Assembly (NCBI GenBank): GCA_940746715.1
Contig: CALNWN010000007.1
Location: 215,459 to 279,458 of the forward strand
Direction: 5' to 3'
Length of the DNA stretch: 64,000 bases
From: an uncultured Paraburkholderia sp.
GTDB lineage: Bacteria; Pseudomonadota; Gammaproteobacteria; Burkholderiales; Burkholderiaceae
Part shown: one piece after another, positions 54,903 through 63,835 of the stretch
Numbering within the stretch: position 1 is the stretch's first letter
How the letters are laid out: each line of letters begins with the position of its first letter
Made by a program: the position numbers and the translations under genes
Notes under the pieces: model-generated
Told to the model about the DNA's origin: nothing
The model's database searches: none
What the model saw: the letters and a program-made list of their open reading frames with translations, nothing else

Positions 54903-55149
54903 CGCGGCTCGCGAACCGTGCGCTGCAGCGAGGGCTGAAAGGGCACGCGTCCGACCGACGCGCACGCCATTGTGCGGCGTAAAAGCCGGCGCCATTCAGT
55001 GGAGATCGAAGTCATTCAAAGCTGTGCATTCATGCACGAAGGCAAACGCCGGTTGCGGGCCGTTCGCGAGATCGTGCTTCAGCGCCTTCACATCCGTCCC
55101 TCGCGGATTCCGGTGGCCGGCGGCGTGACGTCGAAACGCACAGCCGCCT

Positions 55150-55375
55150 CCGCGTCTGGCCGGTATCCGGGCTGGCGGCCTCACGCGTTTGCCTTCCCGC
55201 CCGCATTCGTGTGAATGTCGCGGACAGTGGCAGTGAAAACGCATGCGCGGCGCAAAAAACGCCGCAGGCCGCTTACCGTTGCGGGGACAGCACAGATTGA
55301 GCACGCGACGCGCTGCCTGTTTCCCGTTTACGCGCTGCCTGTTTCCCGTTTAACTGCACACGCGAACGCATGTGC
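55150..55375 (-). ncRNA. Cobalamin riboswitch (minus strand, for cobA-cobE-cobO-cobB-bluB)
   Basis: On the minus strand: GTTAAACGGGAAACAGG, then TGTGCTGTCCCCGCAACGGT and AAGCGG, TGCCACTG (the GCCACTG box), CGGGAAGG, and the B12 box AGCCCGGATACCGGCC at about 55173-55158. These are the conserved core elements of the AdoCbl riboswitch in the right order. It contains a tandem 22-bp duplication at 55308-55351 affecting the 5' element. Expected to shut off the downstream operon when cobalamin is abundant. Confidence 0.9.
55308..55351. repeat. Tandem 22-bp duplication inside the minus-strand B12 riboswitch
   Basis: Two exact copies (55308-55329 and 55330-55351) of a unit that on the minus strand contains AAACGGGAAACAGG, the conserved 5' element of the riboswitch. 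The plus-strand riboswitch has this element once. Confidence 0.92.
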
Positions 55376-55489
55376 GGGCACCAAACGCGCGCATACGATA
55401 GCACACGGCACGTGCTTCGGATAAGGGCGCCGGGCTTGCGTTTCCTTGACTGCGTGAGGCGCCGGGCCTACACTCGCACGCACTTCTGG

Positions 55490-55740
55490 TGCTCGTGTGC
55501 GCGCTCGTGCGCACGCAGTTAAACGGGAAACAGGGCGCCCGCCTCGCATGGATCGGGTCAACCTGTGCTGCCCCCGCAACGGTAAGCGAAAAGCGTCGTC
55601 ATGCTGGTTTGCATGGCGCGCGGAGCCGGCTTCGATGTCCACGCGCAAGGCCGCGTGGACATATCACCACTGGGCGAGAAATCACTCGTCCGGGAAGGGG
55701 AAGCGGCGCTTTCGCCAGCCCGGATACCGGCCGGAACACG
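55490..55740 (+). ncRNA. Cobalamin riboswitch (plus strand, for cobW-cobN-chlD)
   Basis: Elements in order: AAACGGGAAACAGGG (55521-55535), TGCTGCCCCCGCAACGGTAA, GAGCCGGC, CACCACTGGG, CGGGAAGGGGAAGCGG, CTTTCGCCAGCCCGGATACC (B12 box, 55710-55729). It lies about 180 nt upstream of cobW. Together with the minus-strand copy it forms a divergent pair within 400 nt. Confidence 0.93.
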
Positions 55741-55917
55741 AGGGGCGAACGTCGCGGGGATGCGGCGCTGCGCTCATATCTCACACCCGTTTTCAGCGTT
55801 TTTCCTGTTGTAGCAGCAAGGCCGCCGTTCGTCCCTGCGCTTGGCAATGCCGTGTCGTGTGCGGCAGTGCGCGAACACGCCGGCCAGCACCTGCAACTCT
55901 CAAGGATGGATCTCACG

Positions 55918-57021
55918 ATGCAAACCCAGATGTGCAAGATTCCTGTCACCATCGTCACGGGCTTTCTCGGCAGCGGCAAGACCACGCTGCTGCGGCATAT
56001 TCTTCAGCACGCGGGCGGCAAGCGCATCGCGGTGATCGTCAACGAATTCGGCGAACTCGGCATCGACGGTGAGATCCTGAAGGGCTGTGGGATCGGCTGC
56101 GACGAAAATGGCGTCGAGACTGAAGGCCAATTGTATGAACTGGCGAACGGGTGCCTCTGCTGCACGGTGCAGGAAGAGTTCTTTCCGGTGATGGAAAAGC
56201 TCGTCGAGCGTCGCGAGCAGATCGACCATGTGCTGATCGAAACGTCGGGCCTCGCGTTGCCGAAGCCTCTTGTGCAGGCGTTCAACTGGCCGCAGATCAA
56301 AAGCAGTTTCACCGTGGATGCCGTGATTACGGTCGTGGACGGCCCGGCTGCCGCAAGCGGTCAGTTCGCCGACAATCCGCTCGCCGTGGACGCGCAACGC
56401 AAGGCCGATCCGAATCTCGACCACGAGTCGCCGCTGCACGATTTGTTCGAGGATCAGCTGTCCGCAGCGGATCTGGTGATTCTCAACAAAACCGATCTGC
56501 TCGATGAAGCACGTCAGAACGCAGTCGAAGCGTTGATCCGCGAGGAAATTCCGCCGCAAGTGAAGATCGTGCGCGCGCAAATGGGGCAACTCGATCTGCA
56601 CACGCTGTTCGGACTCGAGGCGGCATCGGAAGAAACGATCCACTTGCGCCACGATCATCACGGCTCGGCGGAGGACGCCGATCACCATCACGACGAATTC
56701 GATTCAGTCGTCGTGCGGGCGAGCGCGCCGTCGCGCGAGGCGGTGATCGCGGCGCTGCAAGGACTCGTGGAAAACAACACGATTTACCGCGTCAAGGGTT
56801 TCGCGGCATTGCCGGGCGCGCCCATGCGCCTCGTGATTCAAGGCGTGGGCCGCCGCTTCGACAGCTATTTCGACCGACGCTGGCAGGCAGGCGAGGGCGG
56901 CGAGAGCCGCTTCGTGCTGATCGGCGAAGATCTCGATCAGGCCGCGCTGCAACGCGCATTCGATGCCGCGCTCGGCGCGAGCGTCGCGCGCGTGGCCGGC
57001 CTCGCTGCGCAACAGGCGTAG
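55918..57021 (+). CDS. cobW: Cobalamin biosynthesis GTPase/metallochaperone
   Basis: A 367-residue G3E GTPase (COG0523). The ATG at 55918 is preferred because GGA stands 10 nt upstream; the ATG at 55906 is too close to its site. Walker [17 protein letters not shown], the metal-binding [26 protein letters not shown], and the GTP base-recognition NKTDLLD. An internal His-rich segment ([15 protein letters not shown], about residues 250-264) may hold cobalt, and the C-terminal CobW domain has [20 protein letters not shown]. It delivers cobalt to the CobN-containing chelatase that follows 6 nt downstream. Intact; controlled by the plus-strand riboswitch. Confidence 0.95.
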   Translation: MQTQMCKIPVTIVTGFLGSGKTTLLRHILQHAGGKRIAVIVNEFGELGIDGEILKGCGIGCDENGVETEGQLYELANGCLCCTVQEEFFPVMEKLVERREQIDHVLIETSGLALPKPLVQAFNWPQIKSSFTVDAVITVVDGPAAASGQFADNPLAVDAQRKADPNLDHESPLHDLFEDQLSAADLVILNKTDLLDEARQNAVEALIREEIPPQVKIVRAQMGQLDLHTLFGLEAASEETIHLRHDHHGSAEDADHHHDEFDSVVVRASAPSREAVIAALQGLVENNTIYRVKGFAALPGAPMRLVIQGVGRRFDSYFDRRWQAGEGGESRFVLIGEDLDQAALQRAFDAALGASVARVAGLAAQQA

Positions 57022-57027
57022 ACGCCC

Positions 57028-60000
57028 ATGCATCTGCTGCGCACCACGCCGGGCGGTTTCGTCGACGATACGCAAGGCGTGATCCGGATCGATCAGCGGC
57101 CCGCGGACATCGTTGTGCTGAGTTCGGCGGATACCACACTGTCGCTGCTCGCGAGCGTGTTTCCCCGTCTCGGCGAGGGCTTTCCGAGCGTGCGCCTCGC
57201 GAATGTCACGTATCTGCGGCAACCGGCGTCGGTGGACTTCTATGTCGAAGACGTGTTGCAGCATGCGCGCGTCGTCGTGGTCGATCATCTGGGCGGCGAG
57301 GCGTATTGGCCCTACGGCATCGAGCAGGTGGTCGCGCTGGCGGAGCGCAAACAGCAGATACTGGCAATGTTCTCGGGCGATCTGCAGGAAGATCCGAACC
57401 TGCTTGCGCGCAGTACAGCGGACGCGGATCTATGCCACCAGTTGTGGCGCTATCTGCGTGAAGGCGGCCCGCAAAATGCGGAGGCGTTTCTGCGCTGCAT
57501 CGCGCATCGGGCGCTCGGCTGGGGGCGTGAACCTGCGCCGCCGCGCGCGCTGCCGGCCGCGTCGCTTTACCATCCGGCATGCGATACGCCTACTATCGCC
57601 GACTGGCAGGCGCGCTGGCGGCACGACGCGCCCGTCGCTGCGATTCTGTTCTACAAGGCGCATCTGCAGGCGGCCAACACGGCTGTGTTCGACGCGCTGA
57701 TCGAGGCGCTCGAATCCCAAGGTGTGAACCCGCTGCCGCTGGCCATCACGTCGCTGAAAGATGCGATGAGCCGCGAAGTCGTGCAATCGTTGTGCGCGCA
57801 ACATAACGCGGTGCTGGTGCTCAATACGACTGCATTCGCGGCCTCCGCAATCGACGACCGGGAGCCGCTCGCGCTCGCAGGCGATGCGCCTGTGCTCCAG
57901 GTGATTCTGAGCGGCGGCAATCGCGACGACTGGCAGAAGGACAACCAGGGCCTCAATTCGCGCGATATCGCCATGCATATCGCGCTGCCGGAAGTGGACG
58001 GCCGCATCATCACGCGGGCGATCAGTTTCAAGGGTCTGGCGTATCGCTGTGCGCATACCGAAGTCGACGTGGTGCGCTATCAGCCGGATCTCGAGCGCGT
58101 GCGTTTTCTCGCTGAACTGAGCCGCCGCTGGTGCCGGCTGCGCTCGCTCGATAACGCGGACAAGAAACTTGCGCTGATTCTCGCCAACTATCCGATGAGC
58201 GAGGGGCGCATCGGCAATGGCGTGGGGCTCGACACGCCGGCATCGGTGGTGGGCATTCTGTCGATGCTGCGCGACGAAGGCTATCGCCTCGCGCAAGTGC
58301 CTGACAGCGGCGACGCGCTGCTGAAGAAGCTGACCGAAGGCGTGACGAACGACCCGGTCGTGCGCGATCTACGGCCCGCATTGCAAAGTCTCGCGCTTCA
58401 TGACTACCTCGCGCATTTCAACGCGCTGCCTGGGCCCGTGCGCGACGCGCTGAACGCGCGGTGGGGCCCGCCGGAACTGGACCCGACCGTGCGCAGCGGC
58501 CGGTTCATGATTGCGGGTTGGCGCTGCGGCCACGTGTTTGTCGGGATTCAACCGTCGCGTTCACGCGAGCAGAGCGATTACGCGAGCTATCACGATGCCG
58601 AGCTGGTGCCGCCGCATGCGTATCTGGCATTCTATTTCTGGCTGCGCCATCAGTTGGGCATCGACGCGGTCGTGCATGTCGGCAAGCATGGCAACCTGGA
58701 ATGGCTGCCGGGCAAGAGCGTCGCGTTGAGCGAGTCGTGCTGGCCCGATCTGATTCTCGGGCCGATGCCGCATCTCTATCCGTTCATCGTCAACGATCCC
58801 GGCGAGGGCAGCCAGGCGAAGCGCCGCGCGCAGGCGGTCATCGTCGATCACCTGATGCCGCCTCTCACACGCGCGGAAAGCTATGGGCCGTTGCAGGATC
58901 TCGAACGCCAGGTCGACGAATACTATGAAGCGCTGATGGTCGACGCGCGCCGGTCGAAGCTCTTGCGGCGTACGATTCTCGCGACCATCGTCGAACATCG
59001 GCTGCATGAAGAGCTGAGTCTCGCCGAGCCGAAGGGCGCGGACGATGAAGATGTACTGCTTACGCGCGTCGATGCCTGGCTATGCGAATTGAAAGAGGCG
59101 CAGATCCGCGACGGTCTGCACACGTTCGGCCAATCGCCGCAAGGCGTGCAACGCCGCGATACGTTGCTCGCGCTAGGGCGCTTTCCCGTCGGCGACGGAC
59201 AAGCCAGTCGAGCGGGCGTGATCGATGCATTGGCGCGCGATCTGCAGATTGATCACTTCTTCGATCCGTTGTCGGTCGATTGGTCCGCCGCATGGACCGG
59301 CCCGCGTCCCGATGTTCTGCAACGCGTGAGCGATGCGCCCTGGCGCCATTGCGGCGATACGCGCGAGCGTCTGGAACTGCTCGCCGCGCGAATGCTGGGT
59401 GCGGTGTGCGGCGAGCCGGGCGACACTTCAAATGCCTGCGCGCAAGATAGCCTGCCGCAAGCCGAACGCGTGATCGAGCGTCTGCGTGACGACGTGTTGC
59501 CGCGGCTCGACGCATGCGGCACGCAGGAAATGATGCAGCTCAGGCGCGGCCTTGAAGGCCGTTTCGTGCCGCCCGGGCCGAGCGGTTCGCCGTCGCGTGG
59601 CCGGCCCGATGTGTTGCCGACGGGCCGCAATTTTTATTCGGTCGACACGCGCGCGATTCCGACACAAGCGGCATGGTCGCTCGGTTTGAAGTCTGCTCAG
59701 CAATTGATCGAACGGCATGTGCAGGAACACGGCGATTATCCGTGCGCGATCGGTCTCTCCGTGTGGGGCACTGCGACCATGCGCACGGGCGGCGACGATA
59801 TTGCGCAGGCGCTCGCGCTGCTTGGGGTGCGGCCCAAGTGGGCACCGGGCAGCCATCGCGTGACGGACTTCGAGATCATGCCGATCGAAGCGTTCGATCG
59901 TCCGCGCATCGACGTCACGTTGCGCGTGTCCGGCTTCTTTCGCGACGCGTTTGCAAAAGTCATGCATCTATTCGATGCCGCAGTGCAGGCCGTCGCAGAA

Positions 60001-60831
60001 CTCGATGAACCTGCACAGCTCAATCCGATCCGCGCGCGTGTCATGCGCGAACGCGACGCGTTGATCGCGCGCGGCATGGACGCCGCCGAGGCGCGCAAGC
60101 GTGCCGGATGGCGCGTGTTCAGCGCGCGGCCTGGCGCATACGGCGCCGGCTTGCAGGACATCATCGACTCGCAGCATTGGCAGACGGACGCGGATCTCGC
60201 GAATGCGTATCAGACGTGGGGCGGTTATGCCTACACGCAGAAAAGCGCGGGGGAAGAGGCGCGTCAGGCGTTCGGCGCGCGTCTCGCCGCAATGGACGTC
60301 GTCTTGCAGAATCAGGACAACCGCGAGCACGATCTGCTCGATTCCAACGATTACTACCAGTTTCAGGGCGGCATGGTCGCGGCCGTGCGGCATCTCGCGG
60401 GCAATCAGCCGAGCGTCTATCACGCCGATCACAGCAACCCCGCCGCGCCGCGGGTTCGTACGCTTCACGAGGAGATCGCGCGCGTGGTGCGCTCGCGCGT
60501 GGTGAACCCCAAATGGATCGACGGGGTGAAGCGGCATGGTTATAAAGGTGCCTCTGAGCTCGCGGCCACCGTCGATTATCTTTACGGCTATGACGCAACT
60601 GCACGCGTGGTCGCCGACCATCAATATGCGCTCGTCGCCGATGCTTATCTGAACGATCCGCACACGCGCGAATTCCTGCAGCAGCATAACCCCCATGCGC
60701 TGCATTCCATTTGCGAGCGGCTGCTGGAGGCGATGCAGCGGGGTTTGTGGCAGTCGCCAGGCGACTATCGCACGCAGGTCGAGCAGCATCTGCTCGCAAT
60801 CGAACAGCAGATCGAAGGAATGCAAACATGA
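57028..60831 (+). CDS. cobN: Cobaltochelatase large subunit
   Basis: A 1,267-residue intact subunit. It begins MHLLRTTPGGFVDDTQGVIR and contains the family blocks WPYGIEQVVALAERKQQILA, LALILANYPMSEGRIGNGVG, VGKHGNLEWLPGKSVALSES, HLYPFIVNDPGEGSQAKRRA, LPTGRNFYSVDTRAIPTQAA and HDLLDSNDYYQFQGGMVAAV. CobN binds hydrogenobyrinic acid a,c-diamide and inserts cobalt with the AAA+ partner proteins. Its stop overlaps the start of the ChlI/ChlD gene (ATGA at 60828). No separate cobS/cobT genes are nearby, so the downstream gene must supply the ATPase subunits. It is the largest gene in the window and has no lesion. Confidence 0.97.
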   Translation: MHLLRTTPGGFVDDTQGVIRIDQRPADIVVLSSADTTLSLLASVFPRLGEGFPSVRLANVTYLRQPASVDFYVEDVLQHARVVVVDHLGGEAYWPYGIEQVVALAERKQQILAMFSGDLQEDPNLLARSTADADLCHQLWRYLREGGPQNAEAFLRCIAHRALGWGREPAPPRALPAASLYHPACDTPTIADWQARWRHDAPVAAILFYKAHLQAANTAVFDALIEALESQGVNPLPLAITSLKDAMSREVVQSLCAQHNAVLVLNTTAFAASAIDDREPLALAGDAPVLQVILSGGNRDDWQKDNQGLNSRDIAMHIALPEVDGRIITRAISFKGLAYRCAHTEVDVVRYQPDLERVRFLAELSRRWCRLRSLDNADKKLALILANYPMSEGRIGNGVGLDTPASVVGILSMLRDEGYRLAQVPDSGDALLKKLTEGVTNDPVVRDLRPALQSLALHDYLAHFNALPGPVRDALNARWGPPELDPTVRSGRFMIAGWRCGHVFVGIQPSRSREQSDYASYHDAELVPPHAYLAFYFWLRHQLGIDAVVHVGKHGNLEWLPGKSVALSESCWPDLILGPMPHLYPFIVNDPGEGSQAKRRAQAVIVDHLMPPLTRAESYGPLQDLERQVDEYYEALMVDARRSKLLRRTILATIVEHRLHEELSLAEPKGADDEDVLLTRVDAWLCELKEAQIRDGLHTFGQSPQGVQRRDTLLALGRFPVGDGQASRAGVIDALARDLQIDHFFDPLSVDWSAAWTGPRPDVLQRVSDAPWRHCGDTRERLELLAARMLGAVCGEPGDTSNACAQDSLPQAERVIERLRDDVLPRLDACGTQEMMQLRRGLEGRFVPPGPSGSPSRGRPDVLPTGRNFYSVDTRAIPTQAAWSLGLKSAQQLIERHVQEHGDYPCAIGLSVWGTATMRTGGDDIAQALALLGVRPKWAPGSHRVTDFEIMPIEAFDRPRIDVTLRVSGFFRDAFAKVMHLFDAAVQAVAELDEPAQLNPIRARVMRERDALIARGMDAAEARKRAGWRVFSARPGAYGAGLQDIIDSQHWQTDADLANAYQTWGGYAYTQKSAGEEARQAFGARLAAMDVVLQNQDNREHDLLDSNDYYQFQGGMVAAVRHLAGNQPSVYHADHSNPAAPRVRTLHEEIARVVRSRVVNPKWIDGVKRHGYKGASELAATVDYLYGYDATARVVADHQYALVADAYLNDPHTREFLQQHNPHALHSICERLLEAMQRGLWQSPGDYRTQVEQHLLAIEQQIEGMQT

Positions 60832-61892
60832 ATGCCGTCACGGAAAGTGCACGTCAAGGCTCGGCGCAAAAGCCCGCTTTTCCGTTTGCCGCGTTGATCG
60901 GACAAGGCGCGTTGCAGCAGGCGTTGCTGCTCGCGGCGATCGATCCGGGAATCGGCGGCGTGCTGGTGAGCGGACCGCGCGGAACGGCCAAATCAACGGC
61001 GGCGCGTGCGCTTGCCGAGTTGCTTCCGCAAGGGCAACTCGTGAACCTGCCGCTTGGCGCAAGCGAGGATCGCCTGATCGGCACGCTCGATATCGAAACC
61101 GTGCTGCGCGACGGCTCCGTGCGATTCTCGCCCGGGCTGCTTGCGAAAGCGCATCGCGGCGTGCTGTATGTGGACGAAGTCAACCTGCTGCCCGATGCGC
61201 TCGTCGATGCATTGCTCGATGCGGCGGCGAGCGGTGTGAACACCGTTGAGCGCGATGGCGTATCGCATAGTCACGAGGCGAGCTTCGTGCTGATCGGTAC
61301 GATGAATCCGGAAGAGGGTGAGTTGCGGCCGCAATTGATCGACCGTTTCGGCTTGATGGTGGAGTTGCAGAACTGCTTCGAACCGCGCGTGCGTGAGCAG
61401 ATCGTGAAAGCGCGGCTCGCATTCGAGCTCGATCCTGCTGGCTTTCGCGCCGGTTATGCGCAGCAGCAGGCGCAGTACGTCGAGCGGATTCGTGCGGCCC
61501 GCGAGGTAGTGCCGCGACTTTCCTTCGACGACGTGCTGCACGCGCATGTGAGCGCATTGTGTATCGACGCCGCCGTGGACGGCTTGCGCGCCGACCTCGT
61601 GATGCTTCGCGCGGCGCGTGCTCTGGCCGCGTGGGATCTTGCGGACGCGGTCACGACGCAGCATGTCGATAGCGTTGCCGAGGCGGTGCTCGTGCACAGG
61701 CGGCGCGCGCGGGGTACGACCGCTGCTAGTAGCGAGGCGGGGCAACGCGATTCGTCGGCGGATTCCGCGGAGCCCATACCATTGCAGCAAGATAGCCCGG
61801 GCGGTGACAGCGATTGGGGTTATTTGCCTGCGCAGCCGGTTGGGACCACACACGTCAAAGGCGTCGTACCGCTTCCACTAAAAAAACGCTGA
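60828..61892 (+). CDS. ChlI-like small AAA+ chelatase subunit (0-frame product, 354 aa)
   Basis: 0-frame translation from the ATG at 60828 to TGA at 61890-61892. AAA+ core: Walker A VSGPRGTAKST (49-57), LPLGASEDRLIGTLDIETVL, Walker B GVLYVDEVNLLPDALVDALL, ASFVLIGTMNPEEGELRPQL and sensor region ARALAAWDLADAVTTQHVDS. It matches magnesium-chelatase ChlI/BchI and would work as the small ATPase subunit for CobN, as in organisms that use ChlI/ChlD with CobN. The 0-frame ends at PLPLKKR, directly at the slippery A7, while the -1 frame goes on into a ChlD VWA domain. It is translationally coupled to cobN. Confidence 0.93.
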   Translation: MNAVTESARQGSAQKPAFPFAALIGQGALQQALLLAAIDPGIGGVLVSGPRGTAKSTAARALAELLPQGQLVNLPLGASEDRLIGTLDIETVLRDGSVRFSPGLLAKAHRGVLYVDEVNLLPDALVDALLDAAASGVNTVERDGVSHSHEASFVLIGTMNPEEGELRPQLIDRFGLMVELQNCFEPRVREQIVKARLAFELDPAGFRAGYAQQQAQYVERIRAAREVVPRLSFDDVLHAHVSALCIDAAVDGLRADLVMLRAARALAAWDLADAVTTQHVDSVAEAVLVHRRRARGTTAASSEAGQRDSSADSAEPIPLQQDSPGGDSDWGYLPAQPVGTTHVKGVVPLPLKKR

Positions 61893-62590
61893 GCCATCGA
61901 AAGGGCGCCGCCGCTGACTCGCTTAGCGGTTTTCGATGGCGGCAACGGGCGGATGCGTCCTCGCGCTCGCGCGGCGATGCGCGAGCGTCGATGCATGGAG
62001 ATGTCGGCCGACGTATTGCATGGCCGCAGACGCTCATCGCCATGGGGCGACAAAGGCGGCCCGCGTTGCGTGCGAACGATCTGCGTTTCGTGCGCGAGAT
62101 GCCACGCAAAGGCGTGCTGCATTGCTTCGTGCTGGACTGTTCCGGCTCGATGCTGAGTGGAGCGCGGCTCGCGCTCGCCAAGGGTTTGTTGATTGCGCTG
62201 TTCGACCGCGTGAGTGCCATGCGCGCGGACGCTGCACTGATCTGCCTCGGCGGAGCGGGGACGGACTTGCGTTTCGGTCCCGCGGTGCCGCGCTGGTGGA
62301 ACGAGCGATGGCTCGATCCCATTGGCGGCGGCGGCGGTACACCGTTTGCAGCCGGCGTTCGATGCGCGACGCAACTGCTCGAGCGCAACGCGCGGCGTAA
62401 GCCCGCGCAGCAGCGCTGGCTGTGGATATTGACCGACGGTCGCACAGCGGATAAGGCCGCGCGCCCCGTCCACGCGGATGAAGTCGTATTCGTCGACTTC
62501 GAAGACGGCACCATACGGCTTGGCCGCTGCGAGAGAATGGCTCACGCTTGGGGCGCGCGCCGCTTCACGCCCGAAGAACTAATCGGGTGA
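60828..62590 (+). CDS. chlD: ChlD-like medium chelatase subunit by -1 frameshift (about 587 aa)
   Basis: The same start as the small subunit, with a -1 shift at A_AAA_AAA (61880-61886). After codon AAA (61884-61886) reading resumes at 61886: ACG CTG AGC, i.e. TLSHRKGAAADSLSGFRWRQ. The VWA integrin-like domain follows: DVGRRIAWPQTLIAMGRQRR, LHCFVLDCSGSMLSGARLAL (MIDAS motif D-x-S-x-S), GGGGGTPFAAGVRCATQLLE and QRWLWILTDGRTADKAA, ending RRFTPEELIG and TGA at 62588-62590. The VWA domain would bind CobN and the ATPase ring. 353 codons before the shift plus 234 after give about 587 residues. There is no separate start with a ribosome binding site for the VWA part. Confidence 0.85.
61880..61940 (+). 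promoter_or_regulatory. Programmed -1 ribosomal frameshift signal
   Basis: Slippery heptamer A_AAA_AAA (61880-61886) in 0-frame register CTA AAA AAA CGC TGA. A 6-nt spacer (CGCTGA) is followed by a stem GCCATCGAAA (61893-61902) with TTTCGATGGC (61931-61940), enclosing a second small stem CCGCT (61911-61915)/AGCGG (61925-61929). An A/G-rich AAAGGCG lies about 17 nt upstream (61858-61864) as a possible internal Shine-Dalgarno stimulator. The 0-frame stop lies within the spacer. Spacing and heptamer follow the rules of bacterial -1 shifts such as dnaX. Confidence 0.82.
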
Positions 62591-62625
62591 CCGCGGAGTC
62601 TGCTGTCGCATCCCCCGTTTCCCGG

Positions 62626-63577
62626 CTATCTGAAATCGTGCGACCACTGCTGAACATCGTCTTGCCGGTCGAAGACGAAGACCTTCATTACCATCTGCTG
62701 CTCGGGTTCCAGTTGATCGAACTGAAGCCCATGAATCGTCCCAGCCTGCGTACCGGTGTTTTTCTGCACATTGCGGATGACAGCGGTAGTCTCGATGTCC
62801 CTGCCCATATCCGCGGATTTGAGCTGGAGCGTCACACGCAGCCGGTCACCGACGGCGCCCAGACTCCACGACGCCATCAACGACATGCCCAGCGCGCTGA
62901 TGCTCTTCGCCACGCCGAGGCCTTCGTAGGTCTCGCCCGTCTCTCCGATGCCGAAGCGCACCGCGAAGTGGGTCCGGACGCGGATCGACTTGCGTTCGCG
63001 CAGCCGGCGAATCGGACCGGGCCTTGATAGCACCACGTAATCGAACGGGGCGCGGCAGACGGCGTCGACGGTACAGACGAAACGGAACACGGCCTGACTT
63101 GCTATCGCCACGATGTCGATGTTTTCGCCAAGGCCGAGGGCGAGCATGCGGCCCTGATGAAACGGCGTCGTGATGAACAGCGCATGATTCGGCGCGAATC
63201 CGATGATGCGGCACGGATGCATGGGCGCGCCGCTGCCGGGTTGCAGGCGCACGCCGACCAATGCGCCGATTTCGAGGTGCATGTCGGCGAGCGTCAAACG
63301 GTTGCCCGCTTCGGCATGCGCTGGTGTTTCGACTGTCATCGGCACGACTGCTTCGGGCAGGTCGCCGCGACGGGGCTGGAAGTGTTGGAAGAGAGACGCG
63401 CTCGTCGACGGTTGCGAGAACGGTGCCGCTCGCAAATAGAAGCGCGCCGTCGGCGCCGATAATCGGCCACTCGAGCGGCGTTCCAATCGGCACGGCTTCG
63501 GGGCTCAGAACCGCCGAAGGCGGGGCGGGCTCGGCAGATGCAGGACGGTTGGCTGGCTGGTCGGCTGATTCGTGCAT
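62626..63577 (-). pseudogene. PilZ-domain (YcgR-like c-di-GMP receptor) protein, 2-nt deletion near the N-terminus
   Basis: The frame from ATG at 63577 (MHESADQPANRPASAEPAPP; IGTPLEWPIIGADGALLFAS; GTVLATVDERVSL) changes at a TC-repeat near 63390; the correct continuation in another frame is LFQHFQPRRGDLPEAVVPMT and runs to 62626. The YcgR N-domain reads VGVRLQPGSGAPMHPCRIIG and HQGRMLALGLGENIDIVAIA. The PilZ domain starts IRRLRERKSIRVRTHFAVRF (RxxxR motif) with SISALGM in place of the usual D/NxSxxG. The missing two bases (one TC unit) suggest slippage. It would couple c-di-GMP to motility or envelope control. Read alone, the second frame could start at ATG 63486. Confidence 0.82.
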
Positions 63578-63799
63578 TGAACAACGATCGTCGAGGTGGC
63601 GGGTATCCCGTTTAACGGCGGGAGGCTGGAGAACTTGAATTGCGTTCGCCGTGGAGAGAGATCTTCAATGCGCGCCGACGATCGGGTAGCTGTCAATTGC
63701 ATCGGATGACTAACTATTTTGTCGGCGATCGAAGAATTACTGGTGCTCGGTTCTTTTTTCCGCCTTTCCCACTTTTCAAAAATAATTGCAGAGAAGGGG

Positions 63800-63828
63800 T
63801 TGACGCAGGGCAGGGCGCATCGCATAAT
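63800..63828 (+). promoter_or_regulatory. rrn operon P1-type promoter
   Basis: TTGACG (63800-63805), 17-nt spacer, CATAAT (63823-63828). An AT-rich, T- and A-tracted region upstream (63710-63795) is a plausible UP element. It drives the rRNA leader. Confidence 0.85.
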
Positions 63829-63835
63829 TTGCCTC

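Noticed and set aside
54996..55304. 102-aa minus-strand open frame upstream of cobA
   Set aside because: It lies over the riboswitch; its translation is simply the aptamer sequence read as codons.
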